DNA of 64,000 nucleotides from Chlorocebus sabaeus (GCF_047675955.1 NC_132912.1:80624382-80688381), one strand, 5' to 3'. Positions 34,036-44,837 are shown, numbered from the stretch's first letter. The notes: generated by a model not told the origin, from the sequence alone. Program-made: numbers and translations.

Positions 34036-34900
34036 AAAAAATCACAATGTTTTGAGCCTGGTGTAAATGCCAGGAATATTATATGGACTTGGTATCTGCA
34101 TCTCGTTAATTTTACCACACAACACTGTGGCATTCAAATAATGAATAATATCTGGTCAGGATAAGAACTTATCTCCTCTGTGATTTTTTAAAGATATGTG
34201 ATTTCTAAAATAAACTTTTTGTATATAATGATTTAAAAAAAGAAATGTGTCAACTTGTGGAAAAGTTGAATTAAACCAGAGAAGTAATATTTTCCAAATT
34301 GTTAATGCATGATGCTACAAACTCAGGCATCAGTAAAAACATTGATTCAGAATATAAGTCAACAGATTTTAATGTGAGATAGTATGAAAAGTTCACTTAT
34401 ATGGTTTCAGAACACATTATAACTAACCTTTAGAAACTAACTTCTGTCAAGTTTTGATGTAGTGTCAAAGAAGAATTATTTAAACAGCCTACAATTATTT
34501 AAAGAGCCTACTAAAATACCCTCCCTCCTTGAACTACATATTCGTGTAAGGCCAGATTTGTTTCATCTGCTTTAGAACAATATATGGCAACAGATTGGAT
34601 GCAGAAGAATATTTGAGACTCTAACTGCATCAATGTAAAACAAGACCACTTTTCTCACTAAATTTTGTTTTGTTTCAGAAAATTAATTATTCTTCATAAA
34701 TATATTATGTATGTTAATATGAGTTTATGTATTTTTATGGTGTAAACTTAATTTTAAAATTAATACTTCTGCTGAGTTTTAGTTTCTAATAGGGTAAATA
34801 TCAATAGATTTAACCAACATAAACAAAACCAAAGAGTTCAGTAATTTACAAGAGTAGAATGATTCTAAGACCAAAAAGTTTAAGCACTGCTGTTTTAAAC

Positions 34901-35597
34901 AACTGCTATTATTGTTGAGTTTTAGTAATACATGTAATTATCAAATTAGTACATTATTATCACTTACTCTGTAAGCATTTTATTATTTGCATATGTTAAT
35001 TCGGAGGACTGTACTTCTACAGTTAGCTCAATTACACACAGACTCAGCTACATGCTTTCATTTGAAAAAGTTCATAACGATCGACAGTTGAGCTTGCTTG
35101 ACACATCATTCTTGTTTCCACCTCTGTGGTACTACACACTCCAGCATTTAAACAGTGAATTCAAAATAAAACAATGAGAAAAGTGATTGTAAAAACAAAC
35201 AGAACACAGGTTACTTCAATTCTGTCATTCAATGTGACTACTTGGAGCTTTTATTTCTGTTTAAATTTTAAAATAATTAAAGTGTTAACTGTGAAGTGTA
35301 ATTGTTTTAGTAAGAGTAAATTTAGTTCCTACATGAAATATTTCGCTAAATTTTAATAGAATCTATAAAATGGAATATATTATTTTTTTAATTGTTCATT
35401 TTTTAACCTAAAATATTAAGAAAACAATTTTTACTGATTATTACATTATTATTAAACAATAATTTTTATAGAGGAGGGGGAGGTTAACAAAAGATCCTCT
35501 TGGGGTGTCACATACGCTAGGTATATCACTGCTAACACCATAATAAATGGTCACATGTGGGATGTTTTCTCCCTGAGTTCAGCATCAAGAACTTCTT
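34901..35597. other. AT-rich unassigned sequence
   Basis: No gene or repeat named. A 60-codon frame at 35174 is taken as chance. Confidence 0.45.
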
Positions 35598-35867
35598 GTT
35601 GTTGTATTTAATTGAGGCAGAGTCTCACTCTGTCACCCAGGCTGGAGTGCAGTGGCATGATCTTGGCTTACTGCAGCCTCAGCCTCCTAGACTCAAGCAA
35701 TCCTTTCACTTCAGCCTCCCAAGTAGCTGGGACTATAGGTGATGCCACCATGCCAGGATAATTTTTGTATTTTTAGTAGAAAGGAGGTTTTACCATGTTG
35801 TCCAGGCCGGTCCCAAATTCCTGGGATCACGTGATCTGCTCACCCCGGCCTCCCAAAGTGCTAGGAA
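35598..35867 (-). mobile_element. Alu (AluJ-type), incomplete at its 5' end
   Basis: Minus-strand Alu ending at 'cctcccaaagtgctaggaagg', so the first ~30 bases of the element are missing. Old by divergence. Confidence 0.9.
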
Positions 35868-36000
35868 GGATTTGTTTTTCAAGGATGGCTATAGCACCTT
35901 TATTCATCTGTCCTTTTTTGTGTCTGACCTTTTTTCATTCAAAATTATGACTGTGAAATTCATCCATGTTGTTACATGTACCAAGTAATTAATTTTATTT
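35868..36000 (-). mobile_element. Old L1 fragment
   Basis: 'gctatagcacctttattcatctg' and 'gtgaaattcatccatgttgttacatgtacc' are L1 3'-end antisense phrases. Short and diverged. Confidence 0.5.
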
Positions 36001-36029
36001 AATCCTATCAATCTGGTGTCATTTTTCAC

Positions 36030-36196
36030 AGCCCTGCTTATGTCATCTCTTCAGTGAAGTCCCCTGAACTCCTTAGGCAATTATAACATTTTGTAAAGCA
36101 CTTTTCACATTGAAGCTAGCCTATCATCTCTTTTGAGCTAGACAGCTAGGGAACCCATCTCCTAGTCTAAGGTTTGACACATAACAGTATCTCCTT
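36030..36196 (+). mobile_element. L2 fragment
   Basis: 'ttatgtcatctcttcagtgaagtcccctgaactcc', 'aaagcacttttcaca', and 'gagctagacagctagggaacc' follow the order of L2 3' text, including the phrase that normally precedes the terminal region. Confidence 0.6.
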
Positions 36197-36199
36197 TAT

Positions 36200-36575
36200 T
36201 GTATTAGGGTTCTCCAGCAAAACAGAATATGATATATATATATATATATGTGTATACACATGTATACACATACACATACAAACACACACACACACATGTT
36301 TCAGTTCAAGGTAGGAAAACTCTGAGGTCCTAGCTCAAAAGCAGTCAGGCAGGAGAAATTCCCTCTTATTCAGCCTTTTTGTTCTATTTAGGCCTTCAAC
36401 TAATTGGATAAGGCCTACCAACATTAGAGAAGGTAATCTGTTGTACTCAGTCTATTGATTCAAATGTTAAACTGATCCAAAAACACCCTCACAGAAAGAC
36501 CCAGAGTAATATCTGACCAAATATCTGGGTGCCAAATGGGTCACTCAAAGTGATACATTAAAATTAACCATCACA
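36200..36575 (-). mobile_element. MaLR/ERVL-like LTR
   Basis: Minus-strand reading starts TGTGATGGTTAATTTTAATG at 36575 and ends CCTAATACA at 36200, with 'gtgagggtgtttttggatcag' and 'ggccttatccaattagttgaaggcc' inside. It holds a (TA)n/(CA)n patch at 36231-36296. I cannot fix the subfamily from memory. Confidence 0.7.
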
Positions 36576-36891
36576 GCCTGGCGCAGTGGCTCACGCCCAT
36601 AATCCCAACACTTTGGGAGGCTGAGGCAGGCAGATTGCCTGAGCTCAGGAGTTCGCAACCAGCCTGGGCACCACGGTAAAATGCCGTCTCCACTAAAATG
36701 CAAAACAATAGCTGGGCATGGCAGCATGTGTCTGTAGTCCCCAGCTACTTGGGAGACTGAGGCAGGAGAATTGCTTGAACCCATGAGGCGGAGGTTGCAG
36801 TGAGCCGAGATCGCAACACTGCACTCCAGCCTTGATGACAGAGCAAGACTTTGTCTCAAAAAATATAAATAAATAAATAAATAAATAAATA
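36576..36891 (+). mobile_element. Alu (AluS-type) at the edge of an LTR
   Basis: Full dimer with (ATAA)n tail. The 15-base duplication, AAATTAACCATCACA at 36561-36575 and AAAATAACCATCACA at 36892-36906, copies the last bases of the adjoining LTR, so the Alu is younger. Confidence 0.97.
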
Positions 36892-36906
36892 AAAATAACC
36901 ATCACA

Positions 36907-37560
36907 TTTGTTAATATTTGTTAAATAACTTGGTCTTTCCATCAGTATCTCAGGAAATAAATAGACATGTAAGAGTCATATTTACAAAGTAGAATAAAAT
37001 AAGGGCTAATGAGGGGTACATAGAATTCAAGTTTCACTCCATCTAAAAATTAACTTCTTATCTGAGGAGCAAAACATAAATAAAATTTTGATAGGAGAGG
37101 ACTTGTGTAGTGGGGACACGATTGTATTGAGGCAGCTTCAGCATAGCAGGTTCTTCCCCAGTTTAGATTCAGATCACAATTGGAAAGCAGCCTTTGACTA
37201 AAGAAGGTTTCTGAGATGGATGCTCAGATAACTAAATGCCCAGGATGTTCCCCAACCTGGGGGCAATTTTAAAAATTTTCCAGTGCTGAAATATTTTCTG
37301 TTGTTGTCCTCAGGGATCAGTCTTGGCTGTGAGTTAGTTACCATGGAGACCAACTAAGTCTTATGTTTTTCCCTTAGCGTTAAGAAAATCCAGACAGTTA
37401 CCTATTGAGAAAGTATTCTAATATGTGGCTTTACACCAAAACAGATGACTAGGTCCTTTGTTAAAAAAAAAAAAAAAAAACAATGGCATTTGTACAACAA
37501 TGTGGAGGCTACCATGCTCCAAAAATGCAAAACTTGATAAGTAATTATACGCTATTTACA
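36907..37560. other. No recognised element
   Basis: Unassigned except an A-run of 18 at 37463-37480. Confidence 0.45.
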
Positions 37561-37564
37561 CTGT

Positions 37565-37800
37565 ATTTCACTTTCCTAATTTCCAAGTAAAAAGTGTTTA
37601 TTTTAGAAAATTTGAAAAATAAGTTAAAACCCAAAAAGGAAATTTAAAATCATGTATAATCATTTTTCTCCTTTTGTGGTGGAAAATAATATAAAGTAAA
37701 ACATGTGTAAGCGTTTTCCTCTTCCCCTCTAATCTTACCACCCCCATCTCTGAGATAGCCACCTTTATCCGTTTGGTCCTTATCAGTCTTGCCAATTTCT
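37565..37800 (-). mobile_element. Old L1 3'-region fragment
   Basis: 'gtgtttattttagaaaatttgaaaaat' and 'cccatctctgagatagccacctttatcc' resemble antisense text of mammalian L1 3' UTRs. Diverged and tentative. Confidence 0.45.
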
Positions 37801-37804
37801 CTCC

Positions 37805-38700
37805 TGTTTATTCATTTATTGATTCAGCAAATACTGAGTGAGCACCTTGAGCCAAACTTGATTCTAGATACTGGTATTTCATTGAATCCAATAAGATCCC
37901 TGTTCTCATGGATGTTTTATAAATTCTAGTGAGAGAAGACAAAAAATAAATCAGTAGACAAATTAATAAACAGAAAAATGCTGGCTAACAATAAGCGTTA
38001 TGCAGAAAATAAAAAGGTGCTATCATACCTGAGACTAAACTATGACAATAAAATCAGACCTGTGAAGATTGAGGGAAAATATTGCAGGTGCAGAAAACAG
38101 TAGTAAAAAGGCCTTAAAGTAGATAAAGAAGGCCAGTGTGTGTAGCTCTATAGTATGGTAGGAGTAGAGGGAGTAAGCAAGAGAGAGTTATGCGATGAGA
38201 GGTGAACATGGGACAACTCATGGAGGGATTTGGGGAAGGTAAGTATTGAAAAAGTCTGGTTTCGGCCGGGCACGGTGGTTCACACCTGTAATCCCAGCAC
38301 TTTGGGAGGCCGAAGCGGGTGGATCACCTGAGGTCAGAAGTTCAAAACCAGCCCGGTCAACATGGTGAAACCCTGTCTCTACTAAATATACAAAAATTAG
38401 CCAGGTGTAGTGGCAGGTGCCTGTAATCCCAGCTACTTGGGAGGCTAAGGCAGGAGAATCGCTTGAACCTGGGAGGCGGAGGTTGCAGTGAGCCGAGATC
38501 ATGCCATTGCACTCCAGCCTAGGCAACAAGAGTGAAACTTCATCTCAAAAAAAAAAAAAAAGAAAAGAAAAAGGAAAAAGAAGAAGTCTGGTTTCTAAGT
38601 GCAAGAGAAAGCCACTGAAGAGTATTAACAGGGGAAGGATATGCTCTGATTTATATTTTTCACATTTTCACTCTGGCTTGACTGTGGAAAATAGATTTTG
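37805..38700. repeat. Ancient repeat with L2-like start (copy 2), split by Alu
   Basis: Same order as copy 1 at 14632: 'attgattcagcaaatactgag', 'cctgttctcatgg', 'gtgcagaaaacagtagtaaaaaggcc', then after the Alu 'aggggaaggatatgctctgatt' and 'tcactctggcttgactgtggaaaatagattttggg'. Shorter than copy 1. Confidence 0.65.
38264..38580 (+). mobile_element. Alu (AluS-type)
   Basis: Full Alu with an A/G-rich tail. The duplication A(A/A)(A/G)AAGTCTGGTTTC flanks it at 38249-38263 and 38581-38595. Confidence 0.97.
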
Positions 38701-38704
38701 GGCA

Positions 38705-38860
38705 GAGATTCCCAGCATGAGATCCATAGACACTCCTAAGACATTCGTAGATAGAATTTAGGAACTTCATGACCTTGAATGGGAGAAAATTACCTGGTGA
38801 GCCCCTCAAAGAAGAAAAAAACCTCAGAATTACTCTATTTGTCAACCCTACAATTCATCT
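38705..38860 (+). mobile_element. Possible hAT remnant
   Basis: 'gagattcccagcatgagatccatagacactcctaag', 'aggaacttcatgaccttgaatgggagaaaattac' resembles a mammalian hAT/Charlie end. Only a fragment, family uncertain. Confidence 0.4.
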
Positions 38861-38904
38861 TCCCAAAATATCTAAATAATTGTCTCTGGCTTTAGGAGGG
38901 TAGC

Positions 38905-39033
38905 GGGATCCTCAATTATGATAGCAAGATTCTTCCTTTTTCTGTTTCTTCTCCATAATTGTGTTTAAAACTAAATCCTATTGGAGGCCTACTTACATAA
39001 AGGACTTATACAAAGAGAAACCTGGGCTTATGG
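38905..39033 (+). repeat. Unclassified repeat, copy A
   Basis: Aligns with 40434-40570: shared 'tcctattgga', 'taaaggacttatacaaag(a)', 'aaacct' and 'cttatg' in the same order over about 130 bases. No known family comes to mind. Confidence 0.7.
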
Positions 39034-39267
39034 AAGGTGACCAGATTGACAGTAACTTGGGGGGTTAGGGTAAGAGTCCCCACAACTTGAACTTAGCACC
39101 TCCATAGCCCACTCCATCTTACCTGTGATTTTGGCTCCCTGCTGCCAACAGCAAAAGGAAAGCAGAAGTAAAAAAAAAAAAAAATACTTTGGAATAGGGC
39201 AGGAGAATGAGGCTTAGGACGCACATCTCGAGAGAAAGAATCAAATGCTACTTGAAACTGTTTAGCA

Positions 39268-39405
39268 GTATTTCCCAAACATGAGCACTTGTGAAAAACA
39301 AATTCCTCGGCTCCACCCTAGACACATTAACTTGGAGTTTCTAAAGCTGGGACCCAAGAATCATTGCTAGCAATTATAATGATCAGCCAGTTTGGACAAC
39401 ATGGA
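39268..39405 (+). mobile_element. MER20-like non-autonomous hAT
   Basis: 'gcagtatttcccaaacatgagcac', 'aacaaattcctcggctccaccctagac' and 'agctgggacccaagaatcattg' follow MER20 order. Left end is trimmed and the right end indistinct. Confidence 0.6.
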
Positions 39406-39867
39406 ATATCTGTGGGGAAAGAAATCTAGAAGAACCCATGGAGCACAATACTCAACAGGTTCAGACTTGAGAAAGTACAATTTGACTCTCATAGCTCTCA
39501 CATGTGGTTTTCGGTTTAAATAATTATGGGCATCTTCACTGGCAGGTTATTAGAAGGGTGACTAGCATATTCATACACTAAACAATTTATATTAAATGAA
39601 ACTGCTGAGATTACTGACATTGAAAGAGAGAATGACTCATTTATCTCCCATTGTACCCTTCAAGATGTAAAATTATTTCCTTTCATGCTGCCAGAACAAG
39701 TGGGCTCCATTTGGTGTTGCCCAAGACCAAACAATTTATTAAATGACACTTGGAAACCCTAATAAAAGTGATTAATATGTGTGCACTCCAAGTTCTGAGT
39801 ACATTTTTCAGATACTCTGTTGTTTCTACATTCAGAGAACTGACTGTGTGCGTGTGTGTATATGTGT
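39406..39867. other. No recognised element
   Basis: Unassigned; ends in a short (GT)n patch at 39845-39866. Confidence 0.45.
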
Positions 39868-40173
39868 GGCCAGGTATGGTGGCTCATGCCTGTAATCCCA
39901 GCTCTGGGGGAGGCTAAGGTGGGTGGATCACCTGAGGTCAGGAGTTGGAGACCAGTCTGGCCAACATGGCGAAACCCCGTCTCTACTAAATATACAAAAA
40001 TTATCCAGGTATGGTGGCGGATGCCTGTAATCCCAGTTACTCGGGAGGCTGAGGCAGGAGAATTGCTTAAACCCAGGAGGCGGAGGTTGCAGTGAGCCAA
40101 AATGGCGCCACTGCATTCCAGCCTGGGCAACAGAGTAAGACTCCATCTGAAACAACAACAACAACAAAACAAA
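39868..40173 (+). mobile_element. Alu (AluS-type)
   Basis: Full dimer with an (AAC)n tail. The 143-codon minus-strand frame across it is antisense Alu plus flank, not a gene. Confidence 0.96.
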
Positions 40174-40433
40174 TGTGCACATATGTGCATGCAAACTTTT
40201 TGTAGAAGGAGGGTTCTTTTTTTCCAGTAGAATTACAGAATATTAGAGAATTAGAATTGGCGGTATCATCTAGTCACCCGACTTTAAATACTATTTATAT
40301 ACTTCCAGCTCCAAATTCATATCTCTAGCTCTAACCTTCCCCTGATCCTCAGATTCTTATACCCAACGGTTTACTTGACATCAACACTTACTTTAATATA
40401 CATCTAAAAGTTTACAAGACTAAAACTAAACTT

Positions 40434-40570
40434 TGGATTCTCAGCTAATGGTAGCAAAGCTCTTGCTTTTTCATTTTTTTCTTTAAGACCATGTTTAAAT
40501 CTAAACATGGCTTCCTATTGGAAGTCAACTTATGTAAAGGACTTATACAAAGAAAAACCTAACCTTATGA
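40434..40570 (+). repeat. Unclassified repeat, copy B
   Basis: Diverged match to copy A at 38905-39033, with a small extra 'acatggc' segment. The two copies lie about 1.5 kb apart in the same orientation, with an Alu between. Confidence 0.7.
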
Positions 40571-40701
40571 AAAAAAGACTAGGCTTATGGCAAATAAGGC
40601 GCCCCCTTTTTTTCCCGTCTCATTTTATAGCAACTCCTTTTTCCCAGGTGCTCGGTCATCCTTAATTCTTGTTTCTCTCCCATTCCTCATCCAAATCCTT
40701 T

Positions 40702-40910
40702 AAGCAGCCCTTTCTTTCTTTTGTTTTCTTTTTTTGTTTGTTTTGTTTTTGAGACAGAGTCTCACTCTGTCATCTAGGCTGCAGTGTGTTGGTGGCGTGA
40801 TCACCGCTCACTGCAACCTTGACCTCCTGTACTCAGGTGATTCTTTCATCTCAGCCTCCTGGGTAGCTGGGAACACCCAGGATACCCGTGCCACCACAAC
40901 CAGCTAATTA
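40702..40910 (-). mobile_element. Alu right arm (5'-truncated Alu)
   Basis: Only the 3' monomer and T-rich tail are present. It stops at 'cagctaatta' and is flanked by related 10-11 base words CCAAATCCTTT (40691-40701) and CCAATCCTTT (40912-40921), suggesting a truncated insertion rather than later deletion. Confidence 0.88.
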
Positions 40911-40959
40911 ACCAATCCTTTCTACTTCCCCTTTAAAAATATATCCAGAATCCACCCAC

Positions 40960-41520
40960 TTCTCAACACCTTCAGTGTAAACATCCCTAGCCTTACCTGG
41001 ATAAGTGTAGGAGGCTTCTAACTGGTCCCCTTTACTTCTACACTTGCCCCTCTTTCATCTACTTTTAACACAGCAGTGAAGGGTTCTTGATTGTTTTATT
41101 TTTATTATGAAAAATTTCAAACAAATACAAAAGAAAGAATAATGTGATAAAACTCCCATACCTTCTCATCATCAGCTTCAACAATTGTGGCCATTTATGT
41201 TTGATCTACATCGCTGTCCACTTTCTCCTTACCACAAAGGAGAGTGGGGTGGGGAAAAACCATTAAATGACTTTCTATCTCATTCAAAACAAAATCCAAA
41301 ATCTTTTCTGTGGCATGCAAGTGCTCTCATGCTCCCTCTTGCTTACTCCCTCCCCATAAAATTAACCTCCTGGGTTTTTCTCAAACACATTAGGATGGTT
41401 CTGTCTCAAGGACCTTGCACTTTGTTTCCTGGAATTCACATTCCCCTAACCCCTAGATATTCCCCTGCCAGGCATCTTCCCTCTCTTCCTTTAGGTCTTC
41501 ACCTTGTTAATTTAAGTTTA
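40960..41520 (+). mobile_element. L2 3' region with an L1 fragment inside
   Basis: 'ggaggcttctaactggtccccttta', 'aacacagcagtgaaggg' and, after 41225, 'aaacaaaatccaaaatcttttctgtggc', 'gaccttgcactttgtttcctgga', 'aggtcttcacc' follow L2 order. The middle (41085-41225) is antisense L1 3' text: 'tattatgaaaaatttcaaacaaatac'. The 113-codon frame at 41185 is chance. Confidence 0.72.
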
Positions 41521-41522
41521 GA

Positions 41523-41877
41523 CTAAAGCTACCTTCTTATGTAAGTTTGGCCTGAAGTTCTCTCCATACATAGTGAAAATAATCTAACTGGATGTATAAA
41601 CAGACTGTAACCTACTCTTGTACCAATTACAGGGTTTGGCCAATCATAGGCTGCCAACTATTAAAATCATGTTGACATAAGGCAAACACCAAGCAATAAC
41701 CAATTCAGCTATTTCTAAACTTCACTTTCATCTTCGACACATAAATATTGTCTTATCATGTGGCAGCCCCAGAGTCACTCTGAACCTGTTCTGGTTCTGT
41801 GGGCTGCACAGTTCATGAATCATTCTTTACTCAATTAAAGTTTGCTCAATTTAATTTGTCTGAAGCTTCCTCATAAC
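41523..41877 (+). mobile_element. Probable ERV LTR
   Basis: The end 'tctgttctggttctgtgggctgcacagttcatgaatcattctttactcaattaaagtttgctcaattta' has the layout of an LTR polyadenylation region. Boundaries are approximate and the family is not recognised. Confidence 0.5.
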
Positions 41878-42162
41878 AATTGCAGCATTTCTTACTGCCT
41901 GGTTTTGCTGACACACGACAAACTTCAAATATTCCTCTGCCCTTTGAGATTCCTGCAAATTGGCTGCTAAGAGCCATAGTTTAAAAGTCTGCACTGTTCA
42001 CTTTCTGGCTACTCATCCTTTTACACATATGTAAATTTCCATACAACACCTTATTCCTAACAAGATGCAACTACCCTTTGTAAAAGGCATTCTCACCCTT
42101 TCTCTGGGCTGAGTGATGTGCTCTCTGTTGCAACTAGACCAACGGTGACCAATGAGCCCCTA

Positions 42163-42497
42163 ATAGCAAAGACAACACAAACAAAAATGAATTAATAGGA
42201 CCCAGTTAAACAAAAAAGCTTCTGGACAGCAAAATAATTACCAGAGAAAATAAGTAACCAACAGAATAGGAAAAAATATTTGCAAACTATACTCCAATAA
42301 AGGACTAATATCCAAAATCTACTGGGCACTCAAAAACAGTCAGCAAGGAAAAACCGATCCCATTAAAAAGTGGGCAAATGATGTGAACAGACATTTCTCA
42401 AAAGAAGATATACAAATGGCCAACAAACATGAAACAATGCTCAATATCACTAATCACCAGGGAAATGAAATGTAAATTAAACTCAACAGATACCATT
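42163..42497 (+). mobile_element. L1 (L1PB-like) ORF2 fragment
   Basis: 'aggacccagttaaacaaaaaagcttctggacagc', 'aaaaaatatttgcaaactat', 'ccattaaaaagtgggcaaatgatgtgaacagacatttctc' match ORF2 coding strand near its end. It breaks off inside 'agataccattt'. Confidence 0.85.
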
Positions 42498-42504
42498 TTG
42501 AAGA

Positions 42505-43542
42505 AGGAATACTTTCCAATCCTGCAGGAAGGTCAAAGCAACTCATTGTAAGCCAGGATAAGCACTCTGAATTTTATTAATAATGTTGCACCATAACACT
42601 GTAAGACTTCAATAAATTTTTTTTTGTTAAAATTTATTTTAACAATAAAAATGGCTTGTGAAGGTACTTAATGACACTAAAGTGTACCCTTTTAAATGGA
42701 TAGAATGCTGTTTTATGTCATATGGGTTTATCATGTAACAAAATTTAAAAATGATCCTTTCAGCAGATCACCTCCTTCATCCTCTGAGGCTTTCTCTGTC
42801 CCACCTGCACCTCAAGGATCCAGGTGGACAAGCCTGAGGCCAGCCAGGTCCCTTTTTGTACCTGTGCCTCTGAAGATGCCATCGGACTATCAGCCCTGTG
42901 TGGTTATTTACTCGTAGATGCAGTCATCTATTGACTCACCGTTGTCTGATCCCAATACCCAGGAGAAGGCAGTTGCAGTGGGCAATGAAGCACTGGCATC
43001 TGCAGAAAGTGCCTAGTCGTCTTTCCCAGCGCCCTCTGGGCCCGCGGTGTCTTCTGGAAGCGGTCGTCCTGGCACACCTGAAGGGTACACCTGCGCCTGA
43101 GCGACTGTCAGCTCTGCTTTCTAGCACTGTGCCACTGCTAGAGGTGCGGGGTCAGCGGGAGACTGAGGCTCAGCTCTTGGTCTTACACCTCTCTAATCTT
43201 GCCTTTCTATGGAGCTCTGGTTCCCTGTCTTACTCAGGCCTTCCTTCTTTTAAGGCTCTAGAACTCCAAGGCCAGCTCCATCTTTTTACAACATCCAAGC
43301 TCCATCCCTTGACAGTGGCTCTTCCCCCGCATCACCTAAGCCCTTCCTTGAACTCCCTTGGCCACTTTCTAAGGATTCTCAGCCCAAATACTTCTCTCAA
43401 ATAGGAAACTCAGGCTAATGCACTTGCAGTTTAAAATATTTTGAACACCTCTTCAAAAGAAGGGTCTCACTATCCTGCATATCCATGACTGAGAAACCCA
43501 GTGTAACCAAATAAGATCTTTAAAAAAAAAAAAAAAAAAAAA
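42505..43542 (+). pseudogene. Candidate poly(A)-tailed retrocopy, parent unknown
   Basis: A GC-rich block (about 42760-43170) in AT-rich surroundings, followed by less GC-rich text and a run of 23 A at 43520-43542. An AluY sits right after the tail. A 168-codon frame (42898-43404) and a second frame with few stops overlap it, but I recognise neither product. The right flank after the Alu (from 43838) and the left flank near 42500 share only a weak match, so a target duplication is not established. Could instead be unique sequence ending in an A-run. Confidence 0.4.
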
Positions 43543-43838
43543 ATGGCCGGGTGCGGTGGCTCGAGCTTGTTGTAATCCCAGCACTTTGGGAGGCCGAGGG
43601 GGGCGGATCACGAGGCCAGGAGGTGGAGACCCTCTGGCTAACACGGTGAAACCCCGTCTCTACTGAAAATACAAAAAATTAGCTGGGCGAGGTGGCAGGC
43701 GCCTGTAGTGCCAGCTACTCCGGAGGCTGAGGCAGGAGAATCGCTTGAACCCGGGAGGCGGAGCTTGCAGTGAGCCGAGACCGCGCCACTGCACTCCAGC
43801 CTGGGCGACACAGTGAGACTCTGTCTCCAAAAAAAAAA
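43543..43838 (+). mobile_element. Alu (AluY-type, monkey-like bases)
   Basis: Young Alu with 'gggcgaggtggcaggcgcc' and 'ctactccggagg' in the right arm, both shared with the AluY at 62096. It seems to have inserted at the end of a pre-existing A-run. Confidence 0.95.
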
Positions 43839-43894
43839 AGAGTAGTGATACTTTTAATAACAATAAGTTGACATTTTTGAAAGCATTGGATGTG

Positions 43895-43945
43895 GCCATT
43901 TCAGTGATAAGTGGTTTACATGCATTGTCTCATTAAATTTTTAGC
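43895..43945 (-). mobile_element. Short MIR fragment
   Basis: 'gtggtttacatgcattgtctcattaaatttttagcac' matches the reverse complement of MIR 3' text. Confidence 0.45.
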
Positions 43946-44039
43946 ACATTTTCCTACAGTCGTTTCAAAGAGAATATTTAAGGTAGTAAAAGCTCAGGTT
44001 TCTGAAGTTCTGACAGTTGTCTTTTAAAAACACAGAAAG

Positions 44040-44343
44040 GGCAGGACGCGGTGGCTCATGCCTGTAATCCCAGCACTTTGGGAGGCTAAGGTGGGCGGAT
44101 CACTAGGTCAGGAGTTCGAGACCAGCCTGGCCAATATGGTGAAACACCGTCTCTATTAAAAAACAAATGCAAAAATTAGACGGCCATGGTGGTGCACACC
44201 TGTAGTCCCATCTGCTCCAGAGACTGAGGCAGAAGAATCACTTGAACCTGGAGGCAGAGGTTACAGTGAGCTAAGATTGAGCCACTGGACTCTAGCCTGA
44301 GTGACAGAGTGAGACTCCATCTCAAAAAACAAACAAACAAACA
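44040..44343 (+). mobile_element. Alu (AluS-type)
   Basis: Full dimer with (AAAC)n tail. The flanks 'aaacacagaaag' and 'aaaccactgaaag' suggest an imperfect target duplication. Confidence 0.95.
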
Positions 44344-44514
44344 AAAACCACTGAAAGAAGGAAGGAAAGAAATGAAGTCATTAGAGAATATTTTTAGCAA
44401 AATGTGTATTATGAGAGGATTTCAAGGCATATGACAAATAGTATCATAATGTTATTGATTGAGCTACAGAGCAGGGAATATACAACTCCTGAACAAGTAC
44501 AACTAATGAATACT

Positions 44515-44837
44515 CAGCCAGGCACAGTGGCTCACACCTGTAATCCCAACACTTTGTGAAGCCAAGCTGGGAGGATTGCTTGAGGCCAGGAGTTTGAGAC
44601 CCGCCTGGGCAACATAGTGGGACCCCAATCTCTACAAAAAATTTTAAAAATTATCTGGGTGTGTTTGGTGGTGCATACCTGTAATTCTAGCTACTCAAGA
44701 GGCTGAGGTGGAAGGATCACTTAAGCCCAGGAGTTTGAGGCCGCAATAAGCCATGGTCGCACCACTGCCCTGCACTCCAGCCTGAGCAACAGAGCAAGAC
44801 TCTGTCTCTAACAACAGCAACATTAACAACAAAAAAT
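44515..44837 (+). mobile_element. Alu (AluJ-type)
   Basis: Old dimer with small insertions ('gtgtttggtgg', 'ctgccctgcactcc') and an AAC-rich tail. Confidence 0.93.

Larger units (their letters stand above)
32102..34241 (+). pseudogene. Retrocopy of an unidentified transcript, inserted in the hAT
   Basis: hAT text stops after GAAATGTGTC (32092-32101) and resumes with a second exact copy of the same ten bases at 34242-34251. The inserted DNA ends with AATAAA at 34209-34214, then about 20 bases, then an A-run, as a polyadenylated RNA copy would. Without the nested Alu (32698-33005) and L1 (33660-34035) it is about 1.4 kb. I do not recognise the parent, and open frames are under 80 codons, so it may be a 3' UTR or a non-coding RNA. 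Confidence 0.72.
30830..34892 (+). pseudogene. Degraded autonomous hAT transposon (transposase remnant), interrupted
   Basis: Text 'ggagtcagaatattttcataactaaaatattg', 'ttattcagacttagttatttggcagaaattttctt', 'gagattggtgatgatattaataaatg' and, after a gap, 'tgatgctacaaactcaggcatc', 'tatggcaacagattggatgcagaagaatatttg' follows a hAT transposase in order. The last segment translates to YGNRLDAEEYLRL, like the C-terminal hAT dimerisation domain. Many stops and frameshifts. The 3' end AAGTTTAAGCACTGCTG at 34876-34892 looks like a terminal repeat. It is interrupted by an Alu (31128) and by a retrocopy (32102-34241). Confidence 0.75.

Noticed and set aside
42898..43404. 168-codon plus frame, longest in the window
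   Set aside because: No domain or family recognised, overlaps a second low-stop frame, and lies in a candidate retrocopy; not called as a gene.
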